A stretch of 64,000 nucleotides of DNA from Trachythela sp. YZ-2020 (taxonomy: Eukaryota > Cnidaria > Anthozoa > Malacalcyonacea > Clavulariidae). The stretch is taken from the NCBI GenBank assembly GCA_016169945.1, contig JADLSH010000373.1, forward strand, positions 744,001 to 808,000, written 5' to 3'. The notes under the pieces were generated by a model, which saw only the letters and a list, made by a program, of their open reading frames with translations, was not told where the DNA came from and ran no database searches. Shown piece by piece: positions 1 to 13,500 of this stretch; the first letter of the stretch is position 1, and the number at the start of each line of letters is the position of its first letter. Position numbers and translations under genes: made by a program.

Positions 1-438
1 CTCCCATAACAAATTTAGGATCAGAATCAAAGACACAAGTTTAAAACGAATTTGAAAGTCACGCGCAATCTTCGCGAAAACTCCTCGTGGGCTACCATAC
101 TTGACAGGGGGGGCAAATATTTTCACGAAACGCTGGTTCGCCACCACAGAACCCAGTAAATATATTATATTTATTATTTATATTATTTATTGTATTTTTA
201 TGATTTATGAAAAAAAATAAAAATATTTGCGTATTTTCTATTGTTTTTATCATAAATCATAAAAATACAATAAATATAATATATTTACTGGGTTCTGAGG
301 TGGCGAACCAGCGTTTCGTGAAAATATTTGCCCCCCCTGTCAAGTAGCCCACGAGGAGTTTTCGCGAAGATTGCGCGTGACTTTCAAATTAGTTTTAAAC
401 TTGTGTCTTTGATTCTGATCCTAAATTTGTTATGGGAG
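1..438. repeat. Foldback (MITE-like) inverted repeat at window start
   Basis: Bases 1 to about 205 are the near-exact reverse complement of about 254 to 438, with an AT-rich centre. The left end may be cut by the window edge. No coding capacity. Lies in the last visible intron of the RNF213-like gene. Confidence 0.9.
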
Positions 439-1479
439 GTTTTTTCCTTTCAAGTGGGACTATACGACTCTAGTTTTTGGATACTGTAATTTAAATACAT
501 ATGAAGACGACGAAGTGGCATTTATCGGGAAGAGAAGCGGCGAGGCATTGCAATGGCCGCTATTTGACGAAATATCGAAGGACACAATATCGAAGATAAA
601 ATACACTGCACTGCTTCAAAACTTGACGAAACTTGGTTGAAATCTTCTTTAGCCATCTATCATTATGTAAAAGTACAACAATTGGATGATACTTGCGAGA
701 CTCGGCGATAAAAAGCAAACAAGACGGCAAAATATGGCTGAAATCGTGTTTTGGTGGGGGGTAAGTGAAATAAAATGTATTATATTTAAACAAAACAATG
801 TCAATCCTTATGAAATCTACAATAATTATATTAAATTAAGCATAGTTTTTCATCCCATGATAAAAGTTGTTGTGAAATAAGAAAATTTAATCTCTGCCAG
901 GTATATTAGTTATTTCATGGATAATTAGCAGTTGACCTGGGGTGGTGCATGGTCATTTTCTTGTAAAATATTATACTTAGACAAATTTTTCCTTCCAATA
1001 ACTACCCCTAAAAGTAACCTTCTAAACACCATAAGCACTTCAGAAAGGCTGTAGCTTCTGCATTTCGGAAGTTAGAGCTATGTCGGCACTGCCGTTTCAG
1101 GGCGGGGTCATTTTCAGGACTTTCGTCCCGGATTCAGGTTTTGGCACATATGCCATGTTGACCGCCATGGTCATTTTACCCTAAAACAGTTGAGATTGCC
1201 TGTGGTAAATGAAACGCATACAAACTCCTATACAGGTCCTAGACTAACATTAAAAACTATGATTTTGCAGTTTTGCGCAAATTTTGTTCATACAAGAATT
1301 CCAACAATATTAACCTATGATAGCCCTTAAAGATGCTTTCGACATCAACCTTATAGAAACTTACTGGAACCATTTCTTTGGTGTCTACGTCATTATTTCT
1401 GCTCTAGTGCTCCCAAAACAAAGTCGGAAGTTTTGCTATGTTTCGTTACGACAAGTTTGGAATGGAGAATAGGCTTTAC
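439..1479. other. Intron sequence, nothing recognised
   Basis: Host intron on the 3' side of exon 29. Only short AT-rich ORFs are seen; no convincing RING exon was found on the minus strand. Confidence 0.6.
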
Positions 1480-1588
1480 CTTCCACAGAAGAAGAGCGTT
1501 CTGTGCATCAGCTGGATGGGTTGACCGACCGGGTGGACATGTATGTTCAATAAACATGCGTACAACATCCAAGCGTATCCACATCATT
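1480..1588 (-). CDS. RNF213: RNF213-like exon 29 of window
   Basis: Encodes [20 protein letters not shown] and [15 protein letters not shown] resembles the segment upstream of the RING. The RING exon should lie before base 1. Confidence 0.8.
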
Positions 1589-4500
1589 CTACAAAAATAC
1601 AACGTACACGTAAAGCATGGCTTTGGTCCATGAATATCTCTTTTTTTTCAAAAATGACCTTAAAATCAGATATTTACTGTGATTACCGGTTGAGTGAGTA
1701 ATGTCAGTTTTTTCATCAATGTAGATTTAACATTCCGGCGTTAAATAAATATATAGCGATCACGGAAGCGAAATTAGGTATGTGTTTGGCATGGAATGGC
1801 TCACTATTATAATACTATCTTATATAATGCAATCTATAGTTGAATATACTAGTAATATTGCAGTCGAATGTATAATCATCTGACCCCATAGCATGACCTG
1901 GACGTTTTCACATATCTTAAATAGATAATATTTTTAGTGTACATCCGATCTAAATTTCTCTATGTCCTGCTATTAAACTATAGAAGCAGTAGTGTTGACA
2001 AAATTGCTCTTACTGTTTTAGATTTCTGAAGGTAGATCAATGGCCCAGGATCACCACTATATGCCCACACACCCTCCTTATTTTTGCCCATTTTGCTTGG
2101 GCTCAATAACGAACACTTTGTTCATTTTACAAGATCTAAATTCATAGGCAGGTTTATTAGTGGTGCATGTTGAATATTTGTTTACTTTTATGCATGTATT
2201 TAAAAGCACCCCACTCCAGAAGACCGGTTAAGTACCCACCTGCAGTTTTGTACAATATGAGCAGATTTTTCTCCAAAAATTTGAGCATTAAATCTAGCCT
2301 CATTTTGCGATGGTCTTGAAATCAAACTTTTCAAAACTTGTATGATAGGGCGAATGCATTGAACACGGTTGCACCAAATCAATCTATTTTTGTCGTTTCC
2401 AAGATCTTCAGCTCTTGGTTCCAATTGCTGCAAGCAACACTCAAGTGCGACCGCATCCAAAATCTAAAATTATTGTAAAGAACCATTACGTGAACAAAAG
2501 ATGTATTAAAGACAAACATCAGATTCGTGAAGTGCATTCCTAACTTTAAGCCTAGGCTTAATTTTGTAGTCCGTTGTGAAAGCACTGCGAGATTCTGGGT
2601 AAAAACATTTTTAACGGAAATCAGTACATTTGAATGGGCCTAATATTCCGTTCAAAATTAAAAGGTAGACATTGGCCTCCGTACAAAAAACAATATCAAT
2701 TGAATTCACGATGTCGTTCAAGCGAATTACGACCTTACTGTAGTTCTTCTTAAAATTTTTTCTTGTGTTTTAAAAGTTTGAATGACACTGAGAGTCATCT
2801 AACTAATACGTTAAATAACGGCTTGAATAATGGACCACGTGTTCTTAGCCATGAGGATGTTCTCCTAAACTGAGGGCAGTACGAAGCACTAATAAAGTCA
2901 GTGGAAATCTACTCAAATCTAATAATTCACTTAATTAAAGGGATTTGCCAATATAAATTTTGTTTGTCTCATTTGAAAGAACTTATAAAATTATATATCA
3001 ATTTCCGTTACCGATTTTCCGTACCTTGCTTAGTTCTTGAAATATTTTGACTGAAAACAATGAGCTGTCCGCCATCTTGGACTAACTTTTTATCTCAACA
3101 ACGGTGGTTTTAGTGACGTCACAAGCAGGTTTAGCCATATAAAACTACTCCTAGGTAACCATATAACAATTAGTAGTTTAAAAAGTTGTCAGTCAATTTG
3201 GTATTTGAAATAGTGACCGAAGTATAATTTTGGACTCATAATGGCCATTGGTTTACTATGTAAAATTCTTGCGTGACAATTCTTGTGACGTAACATGCAT
3301 ATCCACAACAATCCAAGATGGCGGACAGCTCGCTGATTTATGATGATTTCTGTCAAAATATCTCAAGAACTACGTAAGACTGCCATATCCCTTTAAATCA
3401 ATGGCTAAATAAAATCTTATCAATTTAATTTAGCCCTTACTAAAACAATTAATAGCATAGCATTAAAAGTTTTAGTTTGTACGTATAGTTCTCTGTTTTG
3501 TTAAACCAAACAACGAAACGTTTTTTAGAAATTTCGGTGTCGCGGTAGTCTATCTGCAAGATCAGGATATAAATCACGTTACCATCACCTTAAATAGTTA
3601 GAGGAACAAGTGCAATTGGAAAATAATTTCATTAATGTTTAAGTATGACGAGGTCACTATAACTAACCATTTCTCCAACATTCAACCGATCACGTAGGCT
3701 CAAAATTTTTCCAACCAGCTTAGGAAAAGCATGAACAAGTTCAGAAAAGTTGACCAAACGAGCTTCGATAAAGGAGTAGGTAAAATGAATAAAAGGAATA
3801 TCCAATTCAAATTCCTCGTTTTCATACAGCGACTGATGAAGTTGTCCCGCAGCTGCAGGCACGGCATCGCATATCAACTGAAAAGGAAAATATATTCGAG
3901 ATCAAACAATTACAAGTAATTTATACTTGAGTAAATTGGTTGCTTTTAAACAGGTGCGGTCGTAGTCCAAATAGCTACAACTAATTTCTTCCATTTGGTG
4001 TGAGCCCGTTACATTAATCTATTCTAAGTAAACGAGCATATATGCAGCAATTACAGTGTAGTATTGCGGAGAGACTATGCATGTAGAAGCCCTATAAGAA
4101 GCCATAAAGAAAATATTTGCTGCAACCGCCATAAATACCGTATTATTTACGTTACTATCCTCATCCATTCAGTAACTATGAACTGCCATACCTCGGATTT
4201 GCTGCAAGCATTTATTAATCGCTCGGTCAATACACAAAACCCTGCGTTTGATATTTCATTCAGTTGTATATATGTTTTTTGTGTATTCATGCGTCAAATT
4301 GGTCGTGTTGATGCATGCCCCTCAATTTACTATATACGTTCGACCTTCAACTGGGATTTTGAATAGCAATTAATTAAAATTTGATAACAAAATTTTTATA
4401 AATGCACATGCATTTTATATTTCTCAGGAAATTAGATCCTTCAACTAAGCTCGTCATCAAGCTCATATCGTTCATCGCTACCTACACTGGAACCCAACAC

Positions 4501-7500
4501 TCATAATATAATTAATTAGCATTAGCTATAGGTTTGTTGGAGAAATATATAAATCTTTATCCAGGAAGTATAACAGCGGCATTAACCTCAGTTACCTGCA
4601 TTTCACCCTCCACTATAGGTTTGTACATCATATGCAGGAAATCATTCATGTAGTTCATTGCTGCTTCGTCTTTAATATTTTTGTCCTCAAATGTAGGTTT
4701 TAATAAATTCCCAAGTGGTGACGAGTAAAAAATACCTCTTAATTGGACTAATGTCTCGGAAGGATCGGCTATAAAAATAGAAAATAGAAAAAAATATTCT
4801 TACGCTACAGAAATATGGCATTTCATGCAAGCCATATATATTCTTGCATATATTTTATACAATCTTGGAAAACTATTTATCAGGAATTATTATTATTATT
4901 ATTATTATTATAATTATTAGACATGATTCTGTATTGAACTTTCTCGCAAAAACATTTCAAACTGTAAATACGTATAAACTATATGCTGACCTACCTGGAT
5001 TTAGAAGCCCTTCAATAATAACTGGTTACATATATCGGCCAGATTTACTACTAATTACTCCTAATGAATCTCTCTATATATCGTAGAACTTACTGTTGGA
5101 TTTGAAACTAACCTACACAACAACGTTGAACGCAAGAAAGCCAAATACAAATATTTAATTGAAGAACAAAGCGAGCACTTTGCATCCGTTGAATTTGTAA
5201 ACTTGTCAATGAGCTCTCTCGGTGTTTTCGATAAATAATGCTTTACCTTTATAAAAATGTTAGACAATAGACAAATTTGGCTAACGCTTGTTTATACCCA
5301 ATTCACAACTTTGGATAACTCACATGCTTAGTTACTATTGTTCTAGTTTTCGAGAACATTGAATAGAACAAAGGTAACTAAGCATTACAATGATCTACAT
5401 GAGTGAATAGCTCTTATACATCATTCTAATGCTTAGTTACCTTTGTTCTATTCAATGTTTTCGCAAGCTAGAACAATAGTAACTAGGCATGTGAGTTATC
5501 CAAAGTTGTGAATTGGGTAGCAACGACGTAAACAGCGTTAGCCAAATTTGTCTATCTAGGCTTGGATAAAAAGATAATGTCTGTCGCAATTAGAACGACA
5601 TACTATGTTTTCTGCTGTAGAAACAAGGAGTGGACCAATCCTGAACTGCTTAACTTTTAATATGTATAATTCTTGTTGTGACTGTAAATAGTTCATATAG
5701 TAACACATAGTATAATCTGTGATTCGTGTAGCCAATTGTAAATTACCTAATATAGTGAGATTTACAATTGTATGTAACGGTAAAAATTTGTTTCAATAAA
5801 GTTTTCATTAGGTCTTCACATCATGTCTTCGCAATAAAACATTTCAATTTCGTGCAGATAATAAATACATAGAACAAAATATCCAGAAAGGTTTCACTCC
5901 CAAACTCTCAGGAACATTAGAACATACAGCTCAGATGGCACATTTAATTAATAAAGCACGTATTAAACAACGATCTCTCATCATAACACTACTCAATCTG
6001 AAAAATGCATTCGGTGAAGTACATCATAACCTCATTTATGAAGTCCTTGAATATCATCATATCCCCGATCACATAAAGAACCTAATACGCAGCCTTTACA
6101 CTGATTTCCAAACTTCCATCATTACAGAAGAATTTAACACCCTTTTTATCACAGTTGGTCGTGGCGTCCTCCAAGGCGATTGTCTCAGCCCTCTTTTATT
6201 CAATATGTATTTCAATACCTTCATCCAACACATTAAATCAGAAAAATACCATCAACTTGGATTTTGGAAATTAAGCGAGAATGGCATTCCATTAAATCCA
6301 TTCCATTGGTTTCAGTTTGCAGATGATGTGGCCGTTATTAGTGGCCAAGAAAGAGAAAACCAGATGCTTCTTAACCGCTTTACGATCTGGTGTCAGTGGG
6401 CCAATATGATCATACGTGTAGATAAATGTTCAACTTTTGGTATTAAGAAAGAAGTAACAAAATCCATTCAATATCTTCCCAAACTATTTGTAAATAACTT
6501 CCTCGTGCCACGTGTTGAAATCGGTAAATCTTTCCGCTACCTAGGTCGTTATTTTGACTTCAACATGTCTGACGAAGATCACAAATCTGAAATATATGAC
6601 TTATTTACTAATATCCTAAATGAAATTGACGAATTACCATTACATCCGAGAAACAAAATTATTTTGTACAGTCGCCATGTACTTTCTAAAATTTCTTGGC
6701 ACTTCACTGTTTCTGATATAGGTAAAACCTGGGTAAATGAAAAACTAGATAATATATTCCACATAACAAATTTGGTTTAAATATCATTTCTCTCTTCCCT
6801 CAACTAAATTCATTCAATGTCAAACTGTCTCTCGAAATGCTTTAAAATCATCGCCAAATGAAGACATAAAAACCTATGGATGGATACTAGCAATTACAAA
6901 AATGTTACTTCACATCGTCGCTGGATGCAAGACCTATCTAACTGAGGGATGTTTTACCTGGCGACATGATTCTGTTCTAAACTTTATTGCATCCACACTT
7001 AAATCCGTAGAACATGCTAACCTTTATGTTGACCTTCAAGGCTATATTAGTCCATCTGTTCTCACTGGAGATAGATTACGCCCTGATCTTTTGATAACTA
7101 TTGAAAACAAATGTATTTACTTACTCGAACTTACTGTCGGATTTGAATCTAATCTAACCAATGCAACCCGTAAAAGACAAAATATCAGGAACTGATTAAG
7201 GAACATCACAACAAATATGATAAAGTCAAATTTGTCAATTTATCTATCAGTTCACTAGGAGTTTTCAATCAATCCGCCTCACTAGACTTTGTTGAAATGC
7301 TGAAAGATCTGAAATTTGACGAGCAATGTAGAAAATATCTTGTTAGGAAAATTATCAACACTTGTATCAGGTCCTCATATTATATATTTTGTAAACGTAA
7401 CAAAGAATGGGATACCCCAGAACTAATGTCATACTAATATTTTTATCATATATATAGAGTTAATTCAAGTAGACACTGGTAAACTACCTGTAAAAGTGAG

Positions 7501-10500
7501 GTATCATTGTAATATTGTATACGTATTAATTACGAATGAATAAAGTTTCCATTATTATTATTATTATTTCGATTTCCAAACAATCTTGGAAAACTATTTA
7601 TCAGCACACTTATGTTTGAAACTTAGTGAATGAAAAGATCAATATTCTTAACAAATTGGCAAAAGTAACAGTTAAGAATAGTGGGCGAGTTGCCAAATTG
7701 TTCATGATATGGCGCTCTCCATCCAGTTATGGATGCACAGGAAGATGCGCATTGACGAAAAAACCGAAGGGCGACCGCCAAAGGTCGTCAAATAACCAGT
7801 AAAAGCAAAGCTTGTCACCGTTAGGGTTACAGTAATTTCACAAGGATCCTTAATCCTGCACCTCTCTCCTCCGCATCAAAACTGACACTAAGATTTTTAA
7901 GAACAAAACAATACCTGCTGATATTTGTCGATCTGCAATAAAGACTGACACCGTCATTTTGCCCCTATCATTAGAGGACAACAGTACTCTAAGCGGGACA
8001 GGGGTTATACTGGATGAATTTGGCAGAATATTTGGCATTCCTGTTGACTCCAAAAAGGAAAACCTTCCTTCTGACAAGCAAACAAAGTCATTCTGCATCA
8101 GACAAGCCAGGGAACATTGTGAGTTTATTTCTATGTTAAAGTTTCATAAAGACAACATTGAACGAGATAAAGAAAATGAACAAGAACAAGAGCAAGAAAA
8201 TGAACAAGAACAAGGAGTATCTGGAGAAAATTGTGATGAAGAGGATGATAATGAAACATTGGATAGTCATGATATCTGCACTGCTAAAGAGCCCAGTACA
8301 CATTCCATTTTAGAAAGCATGAAACAAGTTTTTTATACATATGATGAATTATTTAGAAGCACGTATGAATCATTGCAAAATAGAGTACGAAATGCCTCCC
8401 AGTCAGATAGCATGGAAAGATTAGTTGAAGACTTAACTAAACAGTCTGAAGTAATTATCAATATGAAAGATCATTTAGGACGTACACTACTACACGAAGC
8501 GGTTGAAAAAAGTAACATACTTTTGGTTGAGTGCCTGTTGGCTGTAGGATGTAATCCAAACATTAAAGAGGATTGTGGTGTCACTCCTCTTATAATAGCT
8601 GTACTTTTACGTAACAAAGAACTTTGTCAGCTACTGATGAGCTTAATGTCCCCAGTCCCTTATATGTGGCTGAAAACATGCAATTGACAGAAATTTGTGA
8701 CATGATGCAACTAATTTTGTCCGAAGATGAGGATGATGCAATTTCTTGCTATGATATCAGTTTTAAAAAACATACCAGCAGCATTACTAAGAATAAAAAT
8801 GAAAAAGCTAAAGAAATGAGCAGATCGTGTTCGGGCTACATTACTGGTATTGTAGGTGATGTCGGAACGTGTAAAAACAACAGATCTGTCATGGCCAAAT
8901 CTGAAGCCTACAGTTGGGTGGGCATAATACCAGGTGATTTGCATACTAAGGGACACCTGGTTGAAGCGTGTTTCAAGGAACAAGGACCAGGTGGTTTTCA
9001 CTACTTGGTTAATAAGGTAATGAAGAGACCCAAACTAATTACAAGCGCATTTAAAAAGAAAATAATAACTTGTTAAGAATAAGAGAGGCGGGAAGAGATG
9101 GTGCGTGGGCATATGGAATGGCCGCTGTTGTAGAATTTACATCTTCAGAGTTTTATCCCTCCAATGAGGAACAAAAACAGTGCTTGAGATCAACAGGAAG
9201 TCATACACATATATTTCTTGCTAAGTTCAAGCAGTTCCTAGAACATAACATTGAGATTGACAAATCATTCAAATACCGATGCAGAATGTTCTTGTTCTAT
9301 GGCCCATTGCTGGAATTATTTGATTTTTCAACTCGCCACTGTTGTGGGCAAGCCAGAGAAATATGTTATCTTCTACAATTACCTGTGTATGCACAGCTGA
9401 ATTTCCCGAATTATTACACTGAAGTGTTCGTTCACCTGATCAATATTCTTGGCAAGTGGCCTTTGGCATTCCGCAAATTATTAGCAAACAACTGTTCTGT
9501 AAATATGTCTGGAAAACATGGTAGTGCCATTGAACTTGATGCATTTGTCGAAGCGGAAATTGTGCAACCATTGAAGACATATGCTTCAGGTAAACTGGTG
9601 TTCAAAACTATTTTGAAAATAATAACAAGTGTAACCTATTAGCTGGGAATACTGTATGCTATGAAGCACAATACTTTTGCCCAAAGCCAGGTGATTCTAC
9701 TGTACTTGTCAGTGGTATGGTAGTATAGAACTTGTTGTATTACAACATAGATAAATGCCATGTTATTAGACAAATCTAAATTCACAACTAATTCCTGTGG
9801 CTCATAAAATGATGAGTTTGTAATGGAGAGAGGCCCAGTGTATAGTACTATAGTTTAACTCAAACAATAATAAAAGGCAAACCCTGCATAAGTTTCATAG
9901 TGCAAGGGGACTTAAGCTAATGAAACAAGCGTTCGGATAAAAAGTAAAGTTGTGCAAAGTCTGGTTATCTTCAATTGCATCAGGTCAGGTACAAAGGTCA
10001 GCCTCTGAAACGCGTGATCAGACACGCGTAAAGATCAGACACGCGTAAAGATCAGACACGCGTAAAGTGCCAGGAAAGTAACAATGAACCATTGTCAAAC
10101 ACTTCCTCTCTTGTGCATGGGAAAATAGACCAATCAGGTCCCACCGTTTTGTCTGTATATGCTTCCTGCTTGGGTCACAAGACTCATTGTGTCACTTGCA
10201 AGCCAAAGCGAAGGACCCTTTGCGGCGAAAAGTTGATTTTTCCACCCATCCCACCCTTCAATGATTTTGCACCACTTTATCAGTTTATATAGATATATAT
10301 ACAAAAAAAAATGTATATAGCGTTTCATTTATACTGTATCGTGGGCTATTATCAAGAATCTCATGGACTGCAATGGGTGCAGTGTTAACTGAATTATGGA
10401 GAGTTCCTAATTAATTATGTTACTTATGTCCACGTTTTGTAATGCATACTATAAGGAATTGACTTTGCAAGTCTGTGTTTTGTAAAAATAAAAACTTTGG

Positions 10501-13500
10501 TTTTTGGGGATGGAGTGCTCCCAAAGGTCACCCTCAACCCCATAGACTCACAAATCGATGTACTATACAGTTAAAATATTAGATTAAAGTAGATCATGTC
10601 CAACATGGGGACCACTACCCCCTGAGGACATTAATTGCACCAGTCCAACATGGGGACCAATGCCCCCTGAGGACGTCACCGTCCAACATGGGGACCAATA
10701 CCCCCTGAGGACATTAATTGCACCAGTCCAACATGGGGACCAATACCCCCTGAGGACGTCACCAGTCCAACATGGGGACCAATACCCCCTGAGGACATTA
10801 ATTGCACCAGTCCAACATGGGGACCAATACCCCCTGAGGACATCAATTACACTAGAGTCCAACATGGGGACCAATACCCCCTGAGGACATTAATTGCACC
10901 AGTCCAACATGGGGACCAATACCCCCTGAGGACGTCACAAGTCCAACATGGGGACTAATACCCCCTGAGGACGTCAATTACACTAGAGTCCAACATGGGG
11001 ACCAATACGCCCTGAGGACATTAATTAGTTTAAACAATGAGTCTGTGGGGTGACACTTTGGCCTCAGTTTAAAGTATAATCGGAACATTTCTCCCCAACA
11101 ACCCTTCTCCCACAACATTGTGTGTACTTTATTGTCTCTGAATTGTTTTAAATATTAACTAAACGTATTGGAGCATTAAACCCAGTTAAATCGTTCAGTT
11201 ATGGTCACAAGATGATTAGGATTAGGAAAGGTGTTATGATTCGGGTCACTATCAAAGAGATGTTTTTTGTCCATCTCCATGTATGCTTGAATAACAGGTG
11301 TGACTGTTTTTATAGGCCACACAAGCATTCAAATGTGCAAGCGAATCATGGGTTCTCTTGATATGTTCAAGTCCGTTCGATGTGCTTACCAATCAAAAGA
11401 AGGTTTTGATGAACACACCACTAGAAAACATTCAGTCCCTGATCCACTAGATGATCAATTTAAAGGAATTTGGTTTTGTGTAAGAGGTTTATTGAAAGCA
11501 AAAGATAATTCAACTAGTAATGAAGCTCCTGATTGCCATCCATTGGACAATTTTGGAAAACCTAGTGGAAAAGTTTCTAATTGTTTAATTGATGTTGATG
11601 AGAAAGGGCATGGAAAAGTCAAGGACAACATTAAGAAAAAGCTGTATGAATCCTTTCCAGACTTAAGGTTTGAGATTTTGATTTGAATGTAATAGGGATG
11701 TGCCGGATTGAGATACTAGCTGGTACCCGTTATCCAGTAAAATATAGTTGGTACACTGCTATCATGGTACTATATGGTATCCAGCAAAGCATAATTCAGA
11801 ACATTCCTAGAATGCGAGAACCATTAAGGCTTGATATTATTCAGAATATTTGCTTTGTAAACTTATGTTCTTAGCAGGTTATGATTACAGTGATCACAAT
11901 AATAATGACAATTATTGGAATCATCTTACACATGATTTCAAGGATTATTTAGACCAATCGTCAAGCGATAATTATTTTGTGCTATGTCCACAAATTTGTG
12001 CTTGCTTTTGCTGCCCCAATTTTTTGAAAAGCTACACTTTTGAGAATATTTTAGGAAAATGGACATAGAACAAAATAATTATCACCTGACGAAATGCTAA
12101 TGTCATCCACATCATTTGCCTCTGCAAATAACTTTGACCTTTGTCTGCATCTTATTTATATCAGGGTTAGCCTCATCAAGTAAGTAAGAGTAAATCTAAA
12201 ATAACTGAACATACATTATCATGTCATGATCATGGATTAACTGATTAATTTGCAATATGCACAACGCATCTCATTAATGCCATAGCATTTGGTTCTATCT
12301 TAATACACAATGGTCATGCTGTTGTCAAACAATTTGCTATGGTTTTCCCCAATACATATTATTATTCCCCAATACATATTGTCATTCCTTTCTTCTGTTC
12401 CGGTTGCTTTTTCCATGACAATGCCAAGAGTTATAAGTTTGTATATAAGCCGTTGACATATCTTTCTTCCACCCTTTTGGCAAAATACATTTTTGACAGA
12501 CCCATACTCATCAATTTGATCAAGTGCCAGTGATTTAATTGCATTTGCTGTTGAGCCAAATTCCTGAATTCTGGATAGAGATATTAGTGCTTGAGTTATG
12601 GTCAATGCAACAACTGTGTAATTTGTAGGCATTTTTATATCATTTGATACACATTTCTTGCCTAATTATCGGTATTATATACCACCCACCACAAGACGAT
12701 GATGCTACTTTTACGGATCACCTAATTTCATCATTGGATGCTGCTTTGAACAAATATCCTAATGCTGGAATTATGTTGGTTGGCGATTTTAATCGTTTAA
12801 ATTATCGATATATTAGTAACCATTTTAACCTGCGACAAACCGTTAAAAATCCAACACGCGGTGCTGCAATCCTCGACCTAATTTTCACCAACCTGTTTCA
12901 TCATTATAACACTCCTCAAATTCTACCCGGAATCGGCTTAAGTGACCATAACTCCTTACTTATCCGTCCTTTAAGGAGAACTCACAAAACGAAAGTAGAA
13001 TCAATTTTTAGAAGGAATGTAAAGCCAAGCATGAAGTCCTGTTTTGGAAGATGGTTAGCATCTACTGATTGGTCATTCCTTTAAACACTATCAAACTGTA
13101 CGGAAAAACTCGCTGCATTCCAATCTCTGTTAAATTTTGCTATTGAAACTTTTTTCCCACTCCGAAAAATCAAACAACACCCAACAGACAGGCCTTGGAT
13201 TACTCCTGAACTGAAGAGTCTAATCCAGCAACGACAACAAGCAATGTCCAAAGACCCTCCTGTTTACAAAAAATTGAGAAATAAAGTTAACAGGCTAAAT
13301 AACAGTCTTAGGAGTTCCTTTTTTGCAAATAAGGTAAAAAACTGTGACAATGCAGCTTCCTGGTGGAAATCCATTAAACAACTTGGAGGACTTCCTAAGA
13401 AATTACCAGTATCCAGTGTTTTTGTATCGGGCAAAGAATTCCATTCAACCGAATTAGCAACAAAAATTAACGAAAGCTTCCTGTGTATCACAAACCCTTT

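Larger units (their letters stand above)
7857..11686 (+). pseudogene. Ankyrin-repeat / putative transposase-like gene (DUF6589-like?), broken
   Basis: Plus-strand pieces in order. 7,857-8,690: a Glu/Gln-rich run and about two ankyrin repeats ([26 protein letters not shown]). 8,640-9,070: a different frame after a shift near 8,640. 9,077-9,589: [20 protein letters not shown] and [21 protein letters not shown] good intron 9,590-11,315 (gtaaac...tatag) then joins in frame to 11,316-11,686 ([19 protein letters not shown]). At least two frame breaks make it a probable pseudogene. It resembles uncharacterised multicopy cnidarian proteins. I suspect an Academ-type transposase because a RecQ-like helicase lies convergently next to it, but this is unproven. 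Confidence 0.6.

Noticed and set aside
560..880. Overlapping 64- and 77-codon ORFs near the window start
   Set aside because: Intron-like composition, on opposite strands, no motif or splice support.
4844..5086. 80-codon ORF starting before the (ATT)n run
   Set aside because: The start and the poly-Ile part come from the microsatellite; only the part after 4,919 is LINE-derived.
10584..10884. ORFs of 74-96 codons on both strands with repeated peptides
   Set aside because: Created by the minisatellite; no start context or other support.
12300..12632. Independent small gene
   Set aside because: Fits as the C-terminal part of the RecQ-like gene beyond the LINE.
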